Of a DNA stretch of 64,000 nt, positions 36,219 through 47,289 are shown piece by piece. The DNA is taken from assembly GCA_035610835.1 (NCBI GenBank), contig CM069455.1:16195874-16259873 (forward strand), in the 5' to 3' direction. The position numbers and the translations under genes are program-made. Position 1 is the first letter of the stretch; each line of letters opens with the position of its first letter. This DNA comes from Ophiura sarsii (Eukaryota; Echinodermata; Ophiuroidea; Amphilepidida; Ophiuridae). The notes beneath the pieces are model-generated. The model was given only the letters and a program-made list of their open reading frames with translations, ran no database searches and had not been told where the DNA came from.

Positions 36219-36292
36219 GAATATACGGAATCGAACCCGTGATTGCCGATTGCCAACGACATGGCCAACGTATACGCACCACAGATATCGAC
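36219..36292 (-). repeat. tRNA-like SINE head (B1)
   Basis: On the minus strand, GGGTTCGATTCC is a good pol III B box, preceded by GTGGTGCGTATACGTTGGC as a weak A box. In B2 (46162-46236) the T stem ACGGG/CCCGT is perfect; here one G is missing. The surrounding 36010-36490 recurs in reverse at 58690-59215, so it is a dispersed retroelement, not a functional tRNA. Confidence 0.45.
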
Positions 36293-36540
36293 GAGTATAA
36301 TTGTGATAGTTTTATTATTTAACCATATCCATTTTTATTTATAACGAACGGATTTTAATTGTGCCATTTTTGCCAAATTTGTGTGTTTCTCTCGCACAAA
36401 ATGTGTTTGCAATGTGATTATACTCCTTATTTTTGAAAGAATGATAAAAACGTTGACATTTTCGAACACAAAAAATAGCGTCATTTATAAGGTCCACAAT
36501 CATTGCTTGACTGAACCATTGTGTCGTGACGTGCCATGTT

Positions 36541-36569
36541 GCATTATTATTATTATTATTATTATTATT
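36541..36569. repeat. (ATT)n microsatellite
   Basis: About nine ATT units; the same in B2 at 46486-46514. Confidence 0.85.
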
Positions 36570-36928
36570 CATGGTATAGTTTATTGTCATCGCAGCCATC
36601 CGGCTGAATTGTCACAATATTACAAAAATGCATTAAAAATGCAAGATATACAATAAAAGATTTTAAAAACAATAATATCATAAAGCAAACACCCACCCCT
36701 GCATACAACATACATTCCATAATTAATTAACGCACATAACGCGCGCAACTACTCGAGGCGCTGGCGTATGCACACGAGCCTTGAAAGACGGAAGATACAT
36801 ATAATACGCGTGCGTAAAAGCTGCGCCTGTTAAGTTACGTCACTGTCCAGAGGAAGCCAAATAGAGTACAGCAGCGTCACATAGAGTTTGTCCATTTAGG
36901 TTTCGAACTGCGATGAAAAACAACTTAC

Positions 36929-36994
36929 CAGTAGTGAACGGGCGTAGCTCCCGACAACAAGACATGCAATAAACACGGCCACAAACGCTCGCAT
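36929..36994 (-). CDS. Secreted Cys-rich peptide precursor, exon 1 (signal peptide)
   Basis: The minus strand has ATG at 36994, 22 codons, and donor CTG/GTAAGT in phase 0. The peptide MRAFVAVFIACLVVGSYA is a textbook signal sequence (n-region Arg, hydrophobic core, small residues at -3 and -1), with likely cleavage after SYA. A TATATAA box lies about 137 nt upstream. Downstream in transcript order come the acidic exon 26734-26788 and the cysteine exons 23936-23971 and 23700-23803. The B2 copy is identical. Only this exon and its promoter are unduplicated by the A blocks. I infer secretion; the target and function are unknown. Confidence 0.6.
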
Positions 36995-37130
36995 GATGAG
37001 GGTAGTTTATTTCCCAACGGAGAAAATTAATAAATTGAACAACGCTTAGATAGTTTTTTTCGTCAAAGGAAGTACTGGTAACTGCCCAAATGCAAAATGA
37101 TATTTGAGTCCCTATCCCTTGTGTTTCACT

Positions 37131-37137
37131 TTATATA
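37131..37137 (-). promoter_or_regulatory. TATA box of the secreted-peptide gene (B1)
   Basis: GGTATATAAAGTG on the minus strand, about 137 nt before the ATG at 36994. Start of transcription is expected near 37100-37110, giving a 5' UTR of about 110 nt. A hAT MITE ends 190 bp upstream in this copy. Confidence 0.6.
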
Positions 37138-37326
37138 CCACTAGTCGTCAACAATACTCTTCTAGCGTAACGATACTTATAACAGTGTGATGTGGTTTCA
37201 ACAAATTTATTGAGGTTAAAGCATCATGGCAATTAAAATAGTGGGCATTTAGCCAACCATAAACAACAAGAGTATACCCATCTGATCACGTTCTTAAGAT
37301 CAAGGTTACACTGTAATAGTTGTTGT

Positions 37327-37608
37327 CAGTGGCGTAACAGCCGGGGGCCAGGGGGGCACAGTGCCCCCCCCCCCTGAAGGTGCTCAGCAGGAAATTCAAA
37401 CCTACCCACCAGGAAAAATGGGGAAGGGAAAAGAGGAAAAGAAGGGGGAAAGGGAAAGAAAAGAGAAAGAGAAAGGAAAAAGGGAGGGAAAAAAGGAAAA
37501 GGAGAAAAAAGGGGGAAAGAAAGAAAAGAAGGGAAAGAAAGAAAATTTCGCAGTACAAAAAGCACAACAGTGTGAAATTTTGTGAGCTTGCGATTTTTTG
37601 GTGACCCT

Positions 37609-37653
<45 letters not shown>

Positions 37654-37801
37654 CACTTACGTGAAATTCACGTGGTGACTGACTGGGAAAAAATTTGGGG
37701 CAACCTTTTGTGGAATTAATTATTCTAACGGCATTATTCTACACCAGGAACTATTTTGGCTGTGCCCCCCCCCCTGACAACCAACCTCTGTTACGCCCCT
37801 G
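37327..37801. mobile_element. Poly-C hAT MITE, only in B1
   Basis: Ends CAGTGGCGTAACAG and CTGTTACGCCCCTG. The duplication GTTGTTGT sits at 37319-37326 and 37802-37809. B2 has a single GTTGTTGT (about 47262-47269). The interior carries an A/G-rich stretch and a C-run of about 40 (37610-37650). It is the same family as 19797-20137. Confidence 0.92.
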
Positions 37802-38088
37802 GTTGTTGTACTTGTAACGCCTCCATACAGTGACGGATTCCTAACTGTCTAAACTTTTCCGCCAATCAGAGACAAAGGGCATGGCGTATCTAACCACATG
37901 GTGTTTGCTATTAAGTTGACGCCTCAGTCTTTATGCAAATGAGACAGTTGTTTTAAGCCAATCATATCGCATCATCGCGTCGCGGTCATCATGGCCTTGG
38001 CACACAATTGTCCGAATCATACAATAGCGAAGGCCAAATAGAAAAATACAAATGAAATTGTGAACGCAGATAACAATAACAATAATTG

Positions 38089-38188
38089 NNNNNNNNNNNN
38101 NNNNNNNNNNNNNNNNNNNNNNNNNNNNNNNNNNNNNNNNNNNNNNNNNNNNNNNNNNNNNNNNNNNNNNNNNNNNNNNNNNNNNNNN
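38089..38188. other. Assembly gap, 100 N
   Basis: Exactly 100 N, the usual placeholder for a gap of unknown size. The left flank repeats the end of block B2 and the right flank repeats the start of block B1, so no sequence need be missing. Confidence 0.98.
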
Positions 38189-38207
38189 TAATAATGGCGG
38201 GACTCAC

Positions 38208-38262
38208 TTTTGGTAAGTAAAGACTCGATCTCCTCTTCCAATAGTAGTTCCAAATCTTTCTC
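38208..38262 (-). CDS. Secreted Cys-rich peptide precursor, exon 2 (B2 copy)
   Basis: Identical in coding content to 26734-26788, with the same splice sites. Exons 3 and 4 of this copy would lie beyond the gap and are not present to its left, as expected if B2 is the same locus as B1. Confidence 0.52.
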
Positions 38263-39667
38263 CTAAAATAAAATAAAATAAAGAAATAAAAGTATAATTA
38301 ATGTTTATGATTGTCAATTTCATAAGTGTATATCGGGAGGGTGCACGCCGTTTGATTCAAATTTAACATTGTTTTTGTATAGGCCTATATATCAATATGT
38401 GTTTTTACGTGTCGGTTTTTTTTAATTTTAAACCAATCGGCGTGCCTTGGCACGCCGTTTGGTTCAAAATTAACATTGTTTTTGTATTTGACGTTAGTGG
38501 TTCAAAATTAATAAACGTCACGTCAAAACACAAATAAAACACATATCGGAACAAAAGGCGTGGCATAGGAACGCCGTTTGGTTCAAAATTGTAAAAAAAC
38601 GACACGTAAAAACACATATTGATTCATATTCACGCAGCGAATTCTCAACGTATACATAGTGCATTGATCACTACATTGCCACATGTTGAGCATGCTCAAA
38701 TATCTTCATAAACCTCAGCGTACCTCTGCGAACCGTTAACGAATACAACGTATGACAAGTCACCAACGTACACCCGAATTTCCAAAACGTCGGGCACACG
38801 TTAGCTCATATCAATTCAATGCACAACCTTCAATACAAGAGTTAATTCAACGAATGACCAATGGCCAGCCAGTAGGGAGGTCACGCTGCATGTCATATTT
38901 TGTTATACGCAAGAAAACAATGGAGTCTTAGTGACTGCAATATTTGCTAGAAATAGCTTCGGAAAATGGACCATGATGTTAAAGGGATATTACAATGCCA
39001 ACCAGAACCAAGGTATAACTGCTGAATGAAAAAATAATTATAATAATTTCAATTTTCAAAAAAGAAATAACTTGCAAATTTTGCTTAGATATCAATGCAG
39101 ACTAGTCCTAATGCACTACACAACAACAGAGTTTCCATTATTAACTGCTCCAACGATTTACAACGGAATTTGGTCAACAAAAATTGTTATGTTGTCCTCG
39201 ACCGCCCGCTCGTCAGATTTAGGGCCGCTCCGATTTTATTTCAGATTTTTTCAGATTTTGTTTTAAAAAAACTCAGATTTTTTTTTTCCAGATTTTTTTT
39301 TCAGATTTTTTTTTAACAGTTGAAATGGCATTGAATATTAAATAAAGTGTTTATAACATATATGTGCGGCTCTTAGAGTGATTTCAACTTCTTGTTGGCT
39401 AAACTTTGAGCTTAAGCTGGTAAAAGAAAAATTAAAAATTAAAAAATAATTTAAAAAATTTAAAAATCCGCCCGCCCGACAGAATTCTTATTTTTGAAAC
39501 TCCCTAAAAATGTAATTGATCTGGTGTCAATGCTAAAAGATTCTTTTAGATACTAACGCAATTTGTCAACAAAAGTTTTACAACTCCAGGCACGTAGGGC
39601 TAGTATTACCCGCTACGATGATTTTCAAAAGTCAAAATAAAAAACAACTGGAACAATTTACATATGG

Positions 39668-39703
<36 letters not shown>

Positions 39704-39975
39704 GGACATGTTTTAGTCCAAAACGGCCTGAAAAAACGCTTTACACAATGGGAAATGGGCCGTTTTTCGGAAAATTGGGAAATTGGGGGGGGGGGGCGTT
39801 TTCACACAAAAAAGGTATATTAATAACAAAAAAGGTACATTGGTACCAAAAGAGGTACATTGGTACCAAAAAAAAAGGTACATTGGTACCAAAAAAGGTA
39901 CATTGGTACCAAACAAATGTGATCTTTTCAGATTGGGGGGGGGGGGGGGCGTCCGCCTAGTTACGGGCCTGCATG
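39668..39975. mobile_element. Poly-G hAT-like fragment with GGTACATTGGTACC array (B2)
   Basis: It starts with a run of about 31 G and ends CTAGTTACGGGCCTG, a hAT-type right end. At 39807-39912 a ~21-bp unit (AAAAAAGGTACATTGGTACC) repeats about five times, each with a GGTAC..GTACC dyad. B1 lacks it. Confidence 0.6.
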
Positions 39976-40756
39976 ATATAAGGGCTAGTAATTAACCACT
40001 AGAATTATTTTCAAATGGCAAAAACAAAATATTTTATACGACAAATACGTAACACAATTACATGCTTGGTTTAAACTTGATTATGCCAAATTAATTTCAT
40101 ATTATTGTATCTCCCTCAAGGTCAAAGTTAAGTGTTCTGTATTCCATGCTTATGATTTGCAAACTATTGTTGTTGGAAAAATTTGGTACAAGTATTCGTG
40201 TCATATACGTGTTATATGTACACTCTCACTCTATCTCAACTGACGCCAACAGCAAAGGGAGCAAAAGAAAATACAAATATGCAGATTGCGCCATAAAAAC
40301 ATATACGATGAAATAAACATTTCTTCTAGCAAAGAAAAGAGGTTTCTGAAAAAATCATTTTAGTTAAAGATTTTACCTGAATTCGAGTCGAGCAACTTAA
40401 ACTTTGAGAACCCCATTAGAAAAATTCGCCACAGAGGATCGGGTCAATGCCTTCACTTAGTGACTGCTTCGTGATTTAAGACGCAGTTAAACATAGCACT
40501 AATGAATGTGTCAATGATCAGATTAAGATTTCAAATTATTGCCTACCCCTCAATTGGAAGATAGATATTACTAACTGGTAAAGAGCCACTCCCAACAAGT
40601 GAACAATTTTGCTGTTGGCTTTGACAAGAGAAAAGAATAGTTGTAGTCCAACCCTAATTGTAATATAATACACACTATCTATTTAGTTTTTCCTTGATCT
40701 CCTGCATTGGACAGAACATGAGATGTATAATAGTTCCTCTGATGTTAAATGGAATA

Positions 40757-41312
40757 CAGTCATAAAAAAGTAACTATAGCCTACAGTTAATAAATGGGCT
40801 TCTAATTCTAAAAATATATATCCTACCTAAAAATATTACATTATAATATAAAGTTGTTGAAACGTGAGATATTGCACGCTAGGATCGGGTGATTATTGAG
40901 GAAATGACACTCCCAAATATAAGGTGAAGTCCGATTTTCATTTTCACATTTTTATTTTCTACACGCGGACCCATCTACGGGTACCTTATCGATTACCGGT
41001 AGTGCAATTGGGGATGCATGCGCAGGTTGGACAGTCGGCCGTATTGTTCCGATGGATCAATACGTCACACACACGCTACCTGTCATACTCCCCCCCGTGT
41101 TGAAATGTAAAATGTGAAAATGAAATTGTGACTTTACCTTACATTTTGAGATTGTTACTTCTTCAATATTCAACCGATCCTAGCGTGCAATATCTTATAT
41201 TAAAGACGATCAATTTGTCAACAACTTTATAATTTAATATTTTTAGGTAGGATATATATTTTTAGAGTTAAAAGTCCATTTATTACCTGTATAGTTACTT
41301 TTTTGATGACTG
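40757..41312. mobile_element. Foldback MITE, B2 copy
   Basis: Allelic counterpart of 30101-30662, TA-flanked, with small indels. Confidence 0.8.
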
Positions 41313-42368
41313 TAGGTCCACATCAAGTACCAAAGCAGCCACTATAATATGAATCTACTTTTATAGTCATCCCTACTAATAGGATAGAACAACAACAAAC
41401 AATATCCTTGATAATATTTATTCTAACTTATTGAATTAGTTTGTCAACAAAAAACTGTTTTCGGTGCAATGTCCGGGAACAATAATAGCGTGCGTAGCGC
41501 TAGGAAACCTATAAATAGATTGAATTTGTCGATTGTCAGGTTAAAGAATTAGTGCTATATTTGGTCTTCAGTCTTTGTGCATTGGTGGAGAACACTAACT
41601 ATACTTGCTTACAGATAATATAGTAAAGGTTAGGGTTAGGTGCGACACTTATTGAATAAACCAAGACCCCGAATTGTATGCATTGACCGTATAAATATGG
41701 AGCCGTTTGTTCATTTTGTTGTTGATTTCATCGTTGCTTGCCAATTTCACGCTTTAGTCGTCAAAATGGCCACTTGTTTTTCGTTTAAAAGACATTGTAT
41801 AGCCTTTTAGACCAGTGACACCACGTCCTGACACCACGTCTCGCTTGAAGTGATGTTATTTATGCCAATCAAAACAAACTATATACGGAACTTTTGTTGA
41901 CGGTTTGACCATGGGCTCCAGTTTAAATGCATATATAGGGAGGATGGGGCAACTGGTCCGCTTATGCATATACTTAAGTCAATGGACTTAATTTACCATA
42001 TTTGACGACATGACTTGACCAGAATCACTAAGAGCAATGGCGTGACTTGACTTGACTTAGCAATGGCGTGACTTTGTTTCAAAACCTTTCAAAAGACTTG
42101 ACTTTTAAGTCAAGTCTTTTGAAAAGTTTTGAACTTAAAACTAAAACTCTGAGTCACTTATTCAAAAGACTTGACTTGACTCGAGTCAATTTTCCAAAAG
42201 ATTTGAATAGACTTGACACAGACACAAGTCTGGTGCCAAACTAACTTGAGTTCGTTGAATCTAAACGCATGTTGACTATTAAACTAATTTAAAAAAATGG
42301 CCTGAACATAGTGAGCATGATTAGACTAGGTAATTTCAGTATGAAGCTATTGTTTCGCGATCAATCTG

Positions 42369-42570
42369 ACTTGATGGACTTGAACCTCTGACTTGATGGA
42401 CTTGAACCAGTCACTTGATGGACTTGAACCAGTCACTTGATGGACTTCAACCAGTCACTTGATGGACTTGAACCAGTGACTTGATGGACTTGAACCAGTG
42501 ACTTGATGGACTTGAACCAGTGACTTGATGGACTTGAACCAGTGACTTGATGGACTTCAACCAGTCACTT
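42369..42570. repeat. 22-bp VNTR, 9 units (B2)
   Basis: Same unit as 32830-32920 (4 units). Variant units read ACTTCAACC, and AGTCAC or AGTGAC. Confidence 0.9.
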
Positions 42571-42718
42571 GACTTTACATATTGGATTTACGTGATTTGA
42601 CTTGACTTGAGTCAAATCCAAGGTAAAAAGGCCCTGATGCATTGCTCTGGTTGAACATCATCTAATATCAATGACCAGACTATAACACAGACACGAAATA
42701 ACCCTCGCTTATTATTAA

Positions 42719-42957
42719 CACTTTCCACGCGGCAGGCGGCTGCAGACGACATTACAAAATTTCACAAAATGTTTAAAAAATGTCAAAATTATTAAATTTC
42801 ATTACCATATTTAGAATCACCATGAGAAATGCATTGAAATAAGTACAAACATGCCTAGTATTGGGTCATTAATCATTGAGATCAACTTTGAAAATTGTGA
42901 AAGGTTTCTGAAAAATCAGTTCTGTGTATGGTAAAAATAGTAGCCGCGTGGAAAGTG
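42719..42957. mobile_element. piggyBac-like MITE, B2 only
   Basis: Ends CACTTTCCACGCGGC and GCCGCGTGGAAAGTG, flanked by TTAA at 42715-42718 and 42958-42961. B1 has one TTAA at the empty site (about 33084). This copy best defines the family. Confidence 0.88.
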
Positions 42958-43459
42958 TTAAACAGGGTGTCTCAAAAATAAATTACGAAGCACCTTTAAG
43001 TGAGCGTAACTTCCTAAATAAATGTCCGAATAGAATAATCTAAACGACAAAATGAAGTAATTACGGAGTAATGAGCGATTACGTAACAGTAGTCAAAGTA
43101 CACTTCCATTCAAGTGTGTGTATTGTACATATTTTCATTTGCACGGGCCTTTGATAAATGTATTTCCTCATATCATGAGAGTACTGAGTAATAATCGATC
43201 GTGACATCCATAACAACCACAAAACAAATCGATTGAACTCATTGTAAGGAGAGAGATAACGATTGACTCTTTTAATCTAAAAAGAATTATAAAGTATTTT
43301 GAGAAAGTGAATAAGATGGTTGATTTGGAGTTCAGGCTACTTAAGTCTAATCTGATCGGGTGAATAAACCAAACAATAGCAATTTTAATTGATGTGCTTA
43401 TTAAAGGAAATCCGTGCCATGGAACTTTAGCGCTCAGATATGTAGCATTATCATTATAA

Positions 43460-44296
43460 GGGGTCCAAAAAAATAAGTCCCCCTCTAAAATTAGATTACC
43501 TTTGTTTATAACTTCACACACAATTAGGCGTTTTGAAAGATTGAAAAAATAACGAAAAGATAAAATGCTTGGCTATACCAATAGAAAGTTTTTTATTTTC
43601 GATATCATGTTTACTTTTCCCAAGACAGTCACATTTCTCCAAGATGATGTTTTTAGAAAAAGTGGCACTTGGTCCAAAACCAGTAAATTTAAAACGCAAA
43701 TTAGACTAAGTTTGTTTGCGTAACTCTGCACATGAATAATCATTTTGAGAAATTTAAAGACTTGTGAAAAGAGAAAGCGCTTGGGTTTTATTAAGAGTTT
43801 CTCCTGTTCAATATCATGTTTACTTTTCCCAAAATTGTCTCATTTCCCCAAAACGATGTTCTCAGAAACAGTGGCAACTTTCAAAATCCTATAACATTTT
43901 GTTTGCGTAACACCTCAACAAAATTAGACCTTTTAAAAGATTTAAACGTTTCTGAAAAGGAAAAAACGCTTAGCTATCCGTACAAAGTTTCTCCTTTTCA
44001 ATACCATCTTTACTTTTCCTAAAAAAGTCAAATATCCCCAAAATGATGTTTCCGTTAACATGAAATTTGCCAAAATCCAATACAAGTAAGTGGCACTTTT
44101 TCTGAAAACATCCTTTCGAGGAAATGTCACTGTTTTGGGAAAGGTAAACATGATACCGAAACGGAAAACTTTCTATTGGTAGCCAAGCGTTTTCTCTTTT
44201 TATAATCGTTTAAATTTTTCAAAACGTCTAATTGTGTGGGAAGTTATGTAAACAAAGATAATCTAATTTTAGAGGGGACTTACTTTTTTTGACCCC
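43460..44296. mobile_element. Foldback element with GGGGTC ends (B2)
   Basis: Allelic copy of 33582-34441, shorter by about 23 bp in the middle. Confidence 0.7.
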
Positions 44297-46161
44297 TTTA
44301 CATTACAGACCATATCTGTAGGTTAATGTTTTTAAAAGTACCGCGTAAAGACAAAATCGGCCCTATAAAAAAACCCAATCACATGTATGGACGTCGCCAT
44401 ATTGATCAAAGCTATGACGAAACGAAAGACTAACGAGATGTCCGCATCTCTGTTTCATCATGTATTGATATTATCGATTTATGCATTGAATTTCTGCGTG
44501 ATACCGTCCTGCGACCTGTTGCTGATGAGGCGGTCTTAGTTACGATGACATCACAATATTGGGTATGGCTATCCCATCAGCACTTTCGACACAGAAACCG
44601 GGCGCGAATTTCAAATAATCACAGGTTGGGGATGTGCAGTTTAAATTCGTTTAATTGAACATTATAGTTCTGTGTTCAATTAAAATGGTCAATATACATT
44701 TGATGATAATTTTCCTACCATATAATGCATGGTATAATGAATAGAACGGTATATTATTCCTCCAATGTTTTCAAATATTATTAATTAAAATGGATTACGC
44801 GATTGGTCCATATTTAAAATATAAAGGCATGGGTTGAGTGAAGATTTACAATTCCCGCGTCCTAAATAATCATGTCAAATGAAATATTTTGGTACGAAGC
44901 ATATGATGGTTGGTCAGCCATATTCAGCCCGCGAAAGGTCTTTTATGGTGTAAAAAACTCGGTTAGCAGCTGGCATATTATTTAGAATGAAAGAAAAAAG
45001 AGAACAAGAAAGAAGGCAATGAATGTTATCTTTGAGAGAAGAATTGATTCATATCTTGTCTGTGCTGTCTAAATCACTCAATATGAGCAAACTTGGATGA
45101 AAGTGTTCTTTGACTACTTTCACGTAATCGTTAATTTCTCCGTGATTAATGGACCGAATTAAACGCGATTTTCTTCAAATTATAGCCACCAAATTTGACT
45201 TTATTTTTTTGAGTTGCTCTATACCGATACTTATTTAGCAAGTTACGATCACCTACCTAAAGGTGCATTGTATATTTTCTATGAATATTAATGACCAGAC
45301 TCTGGCACAGACCTGAAAGTACACTCCCTTATTGTAAATACCATTTATTTGAAGCAATAACAATAATAGTGTTGCGACGGCGGATCAGTAAGTTTTGTCA
45401 CCAAAAGCAGTCCCAGCTACACAAAACAATACTGTCTTTATTGTGTTATGTCATCCTTTTATATCACATTCTTGGTTTATCCTTGGTGTAAGACAGCACG
45501 GAATTAACCTAGCACAAAATCCTTCGACGGATTAAATGATTATATAGCTTTATTCCAGAATGGGGTCTTGAACCTAGTCCAACTTATGAATGTCTTACAT
45601 CAAGGATATACCACATTCTTAGCTCCCTCTTTAGTAAATTTAGTGGGGATAGCCTGTATAATATAATTTGTCAAGCCCATTTTTGCAGCTACTTATCTAC
45701 CTGTGAAATGGAGCTTACGGTATCGAATCATGCTGCATCACGACAATGCAAATCCTCAAGTAGGGGTGGGGGTGGGGGTACTGCGCCATTTTGCGAAAAC
45801 GATCGTGGTTATCACGTGATACGTATCGCTGAAAAAATAATTTACACTATTTTAACGAAATGCACTATGGGATTGTGTTACCAGCCTGAAATCAAAGAGG
45901 TCGCAAACTTTTGCTATCATTATCAAACTGAACTCAAGTTAAATCACTTATTTATCGAGCAATAATTATAATATAATTGTTTACGCATTTTAATTGTTAA
46001 GTAACAAAGTTAAATAAATCAAGAGTTAAATGATAGATAAATAAATAAAAAGAAAACTATAAACGCATGTGCGGCCTTTATAATTTATAACAATTAGCAT
46101 AACAATGATGTTTACATTAATCCACCATCAAGTTAGAAATAGAAAAATAAATGGATAACAA

Positions 46162-46236
46162 GGAATATACGGGAATCGAACCCGTGATTGCCGATTGCCA
46201 ACGACATGGCCAACGTATACGCACCACAGATATCGA
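46162..46236 (-). repeat. tRNA-like SINE head (B2)
   Basis: Same as 36219-36292 but with an intact T-arm stem (ACGGG, TTCGATT, CCCGT). No credible anticodon arm of standard size, so not called a tRNA gene. Confidence 0.45.
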
Positions 46237-46873
46237 CGAGTATAATTGTGATAGTTTTATTATTTAACCATATCCATTTTTATTTATAACGAACGGATTT
46301 TAATTGTGCCATTTTTGCCAAATTTGTGTGTTTCTCTCGCACAAAATGTGTTTGCAATGTGATTATACTCCTTATTTTTGAAAGAATGATAAAAACGTTG
46401 ACATTTTCGAACACAAAAAATAGCGTCATTTATAAGGTCCACAATCATTGCTTGACTGAACCATTGTGTCGTGACGTGCCATGTTGCATTATTATTATTA
46501 TTATTATTATTATTCATGGTATAGTTTATTGTCATCGCAGCCATCCGGCTGAATTGTCACAATATTACAAAAATACATTAAAAATGCAAGATATACAATA
46601 ATAGATTTTAAAAACAATAATATCATAAAGCAAACACCCACCCCTGCATACAACATACATTCCATAATTAATTAACGCACATAACGCGCGCAACTACTCG
46701 AGGCGCTGGCGTATGCACACGAGCCTTGAAAGACGGAAGATACATATAATACGCGTGCGTAAAAGCTGCGCCTGTTAAGTTACGTCACTGTCCAGAGGAA
46801 GCCAAATAGAGTACAGCAGCGTCACATAGAGTTTGTCCATTTAGGTTTCGAACTGCGATGAAAAACAACTTAC

Positions 46874-46939
46874 CAGTAGTGAACGGGCGTAGCTCCCGAC
46901 AACAAGACATGCAATAAACACGGCCACAAACGCTCGCAT
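46874..46939 (-). CDS. Secreted Cys-rich peptide precursor, exon 1 (B2 copy)
   Basis: Identical to 36929-36994: 22 codons, signal peptide, phase-0 donor GTAAGT. It is probably the other allele rather than a second gene. In this allele a LINE, not a hAT element, sits just upstream of the promoter. Confidence 0.58.
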
Positions 46940-47075
46940 GATGAGGGTAGTTTATTTCCCAACGGAGAAAATTAATAAATTGAACAACGCTTAGATAGTT
47001 TTTTTCGTCAAAGGAAGTACTGGTAACTGCCCAAATGCCAAATGATATTTGAGTCCCTATCCCTTGTGTTTCACT

Positions 47076-47082
47076 TTATATA
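47076..47082 (-). promoter_or_regulatory. TATA box of the secreted-peptide gene (B2)
   Basis: TATATAA on the minus strand, same context as 37131-37137, about 137 nt before the ATG at 46939. Confidence 0.58.
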
Positions 47083-47289
47083 CCACTAGTCGTCAACAAT
47101 ACTTTTCTAGCGTAACGATACTTATAACAGTGTGATGTGGTTTCAACAAATTTATTGAGGTTAAAGCATCATGGCAATTAAAATAGTGGGCATTTAGCCA
47201 ACCATAAACAACAAGAGTATACCCATCTGATCACGTTCTTAAGATCAAGGTTACACTGTAATAGTTGTTGTACTTGTAACGCCTCCATA

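Larger units (their letters stand above)
26711..38088. repeat. Block B1, probable first haplotype of a falsely tandem pair
   Basis: Collinear and nearly identical to 38189-48520, ending exactly at the N gap with AACAATAATTG, the same words as 48510-48520. Private features are the hAT at 27333-27846, the mariner at 31232-32342, the MITE at 29013-29212 and the hAT at 37327-37801. Confidence 0.85.

Noticed and set aside
36219..36292. Functional tRNA gene on the minus strand
   Set aside because: The B box is good but no standard anticodon arm or acceptor stem can be built, and the unit is part of a dispersed repeat.
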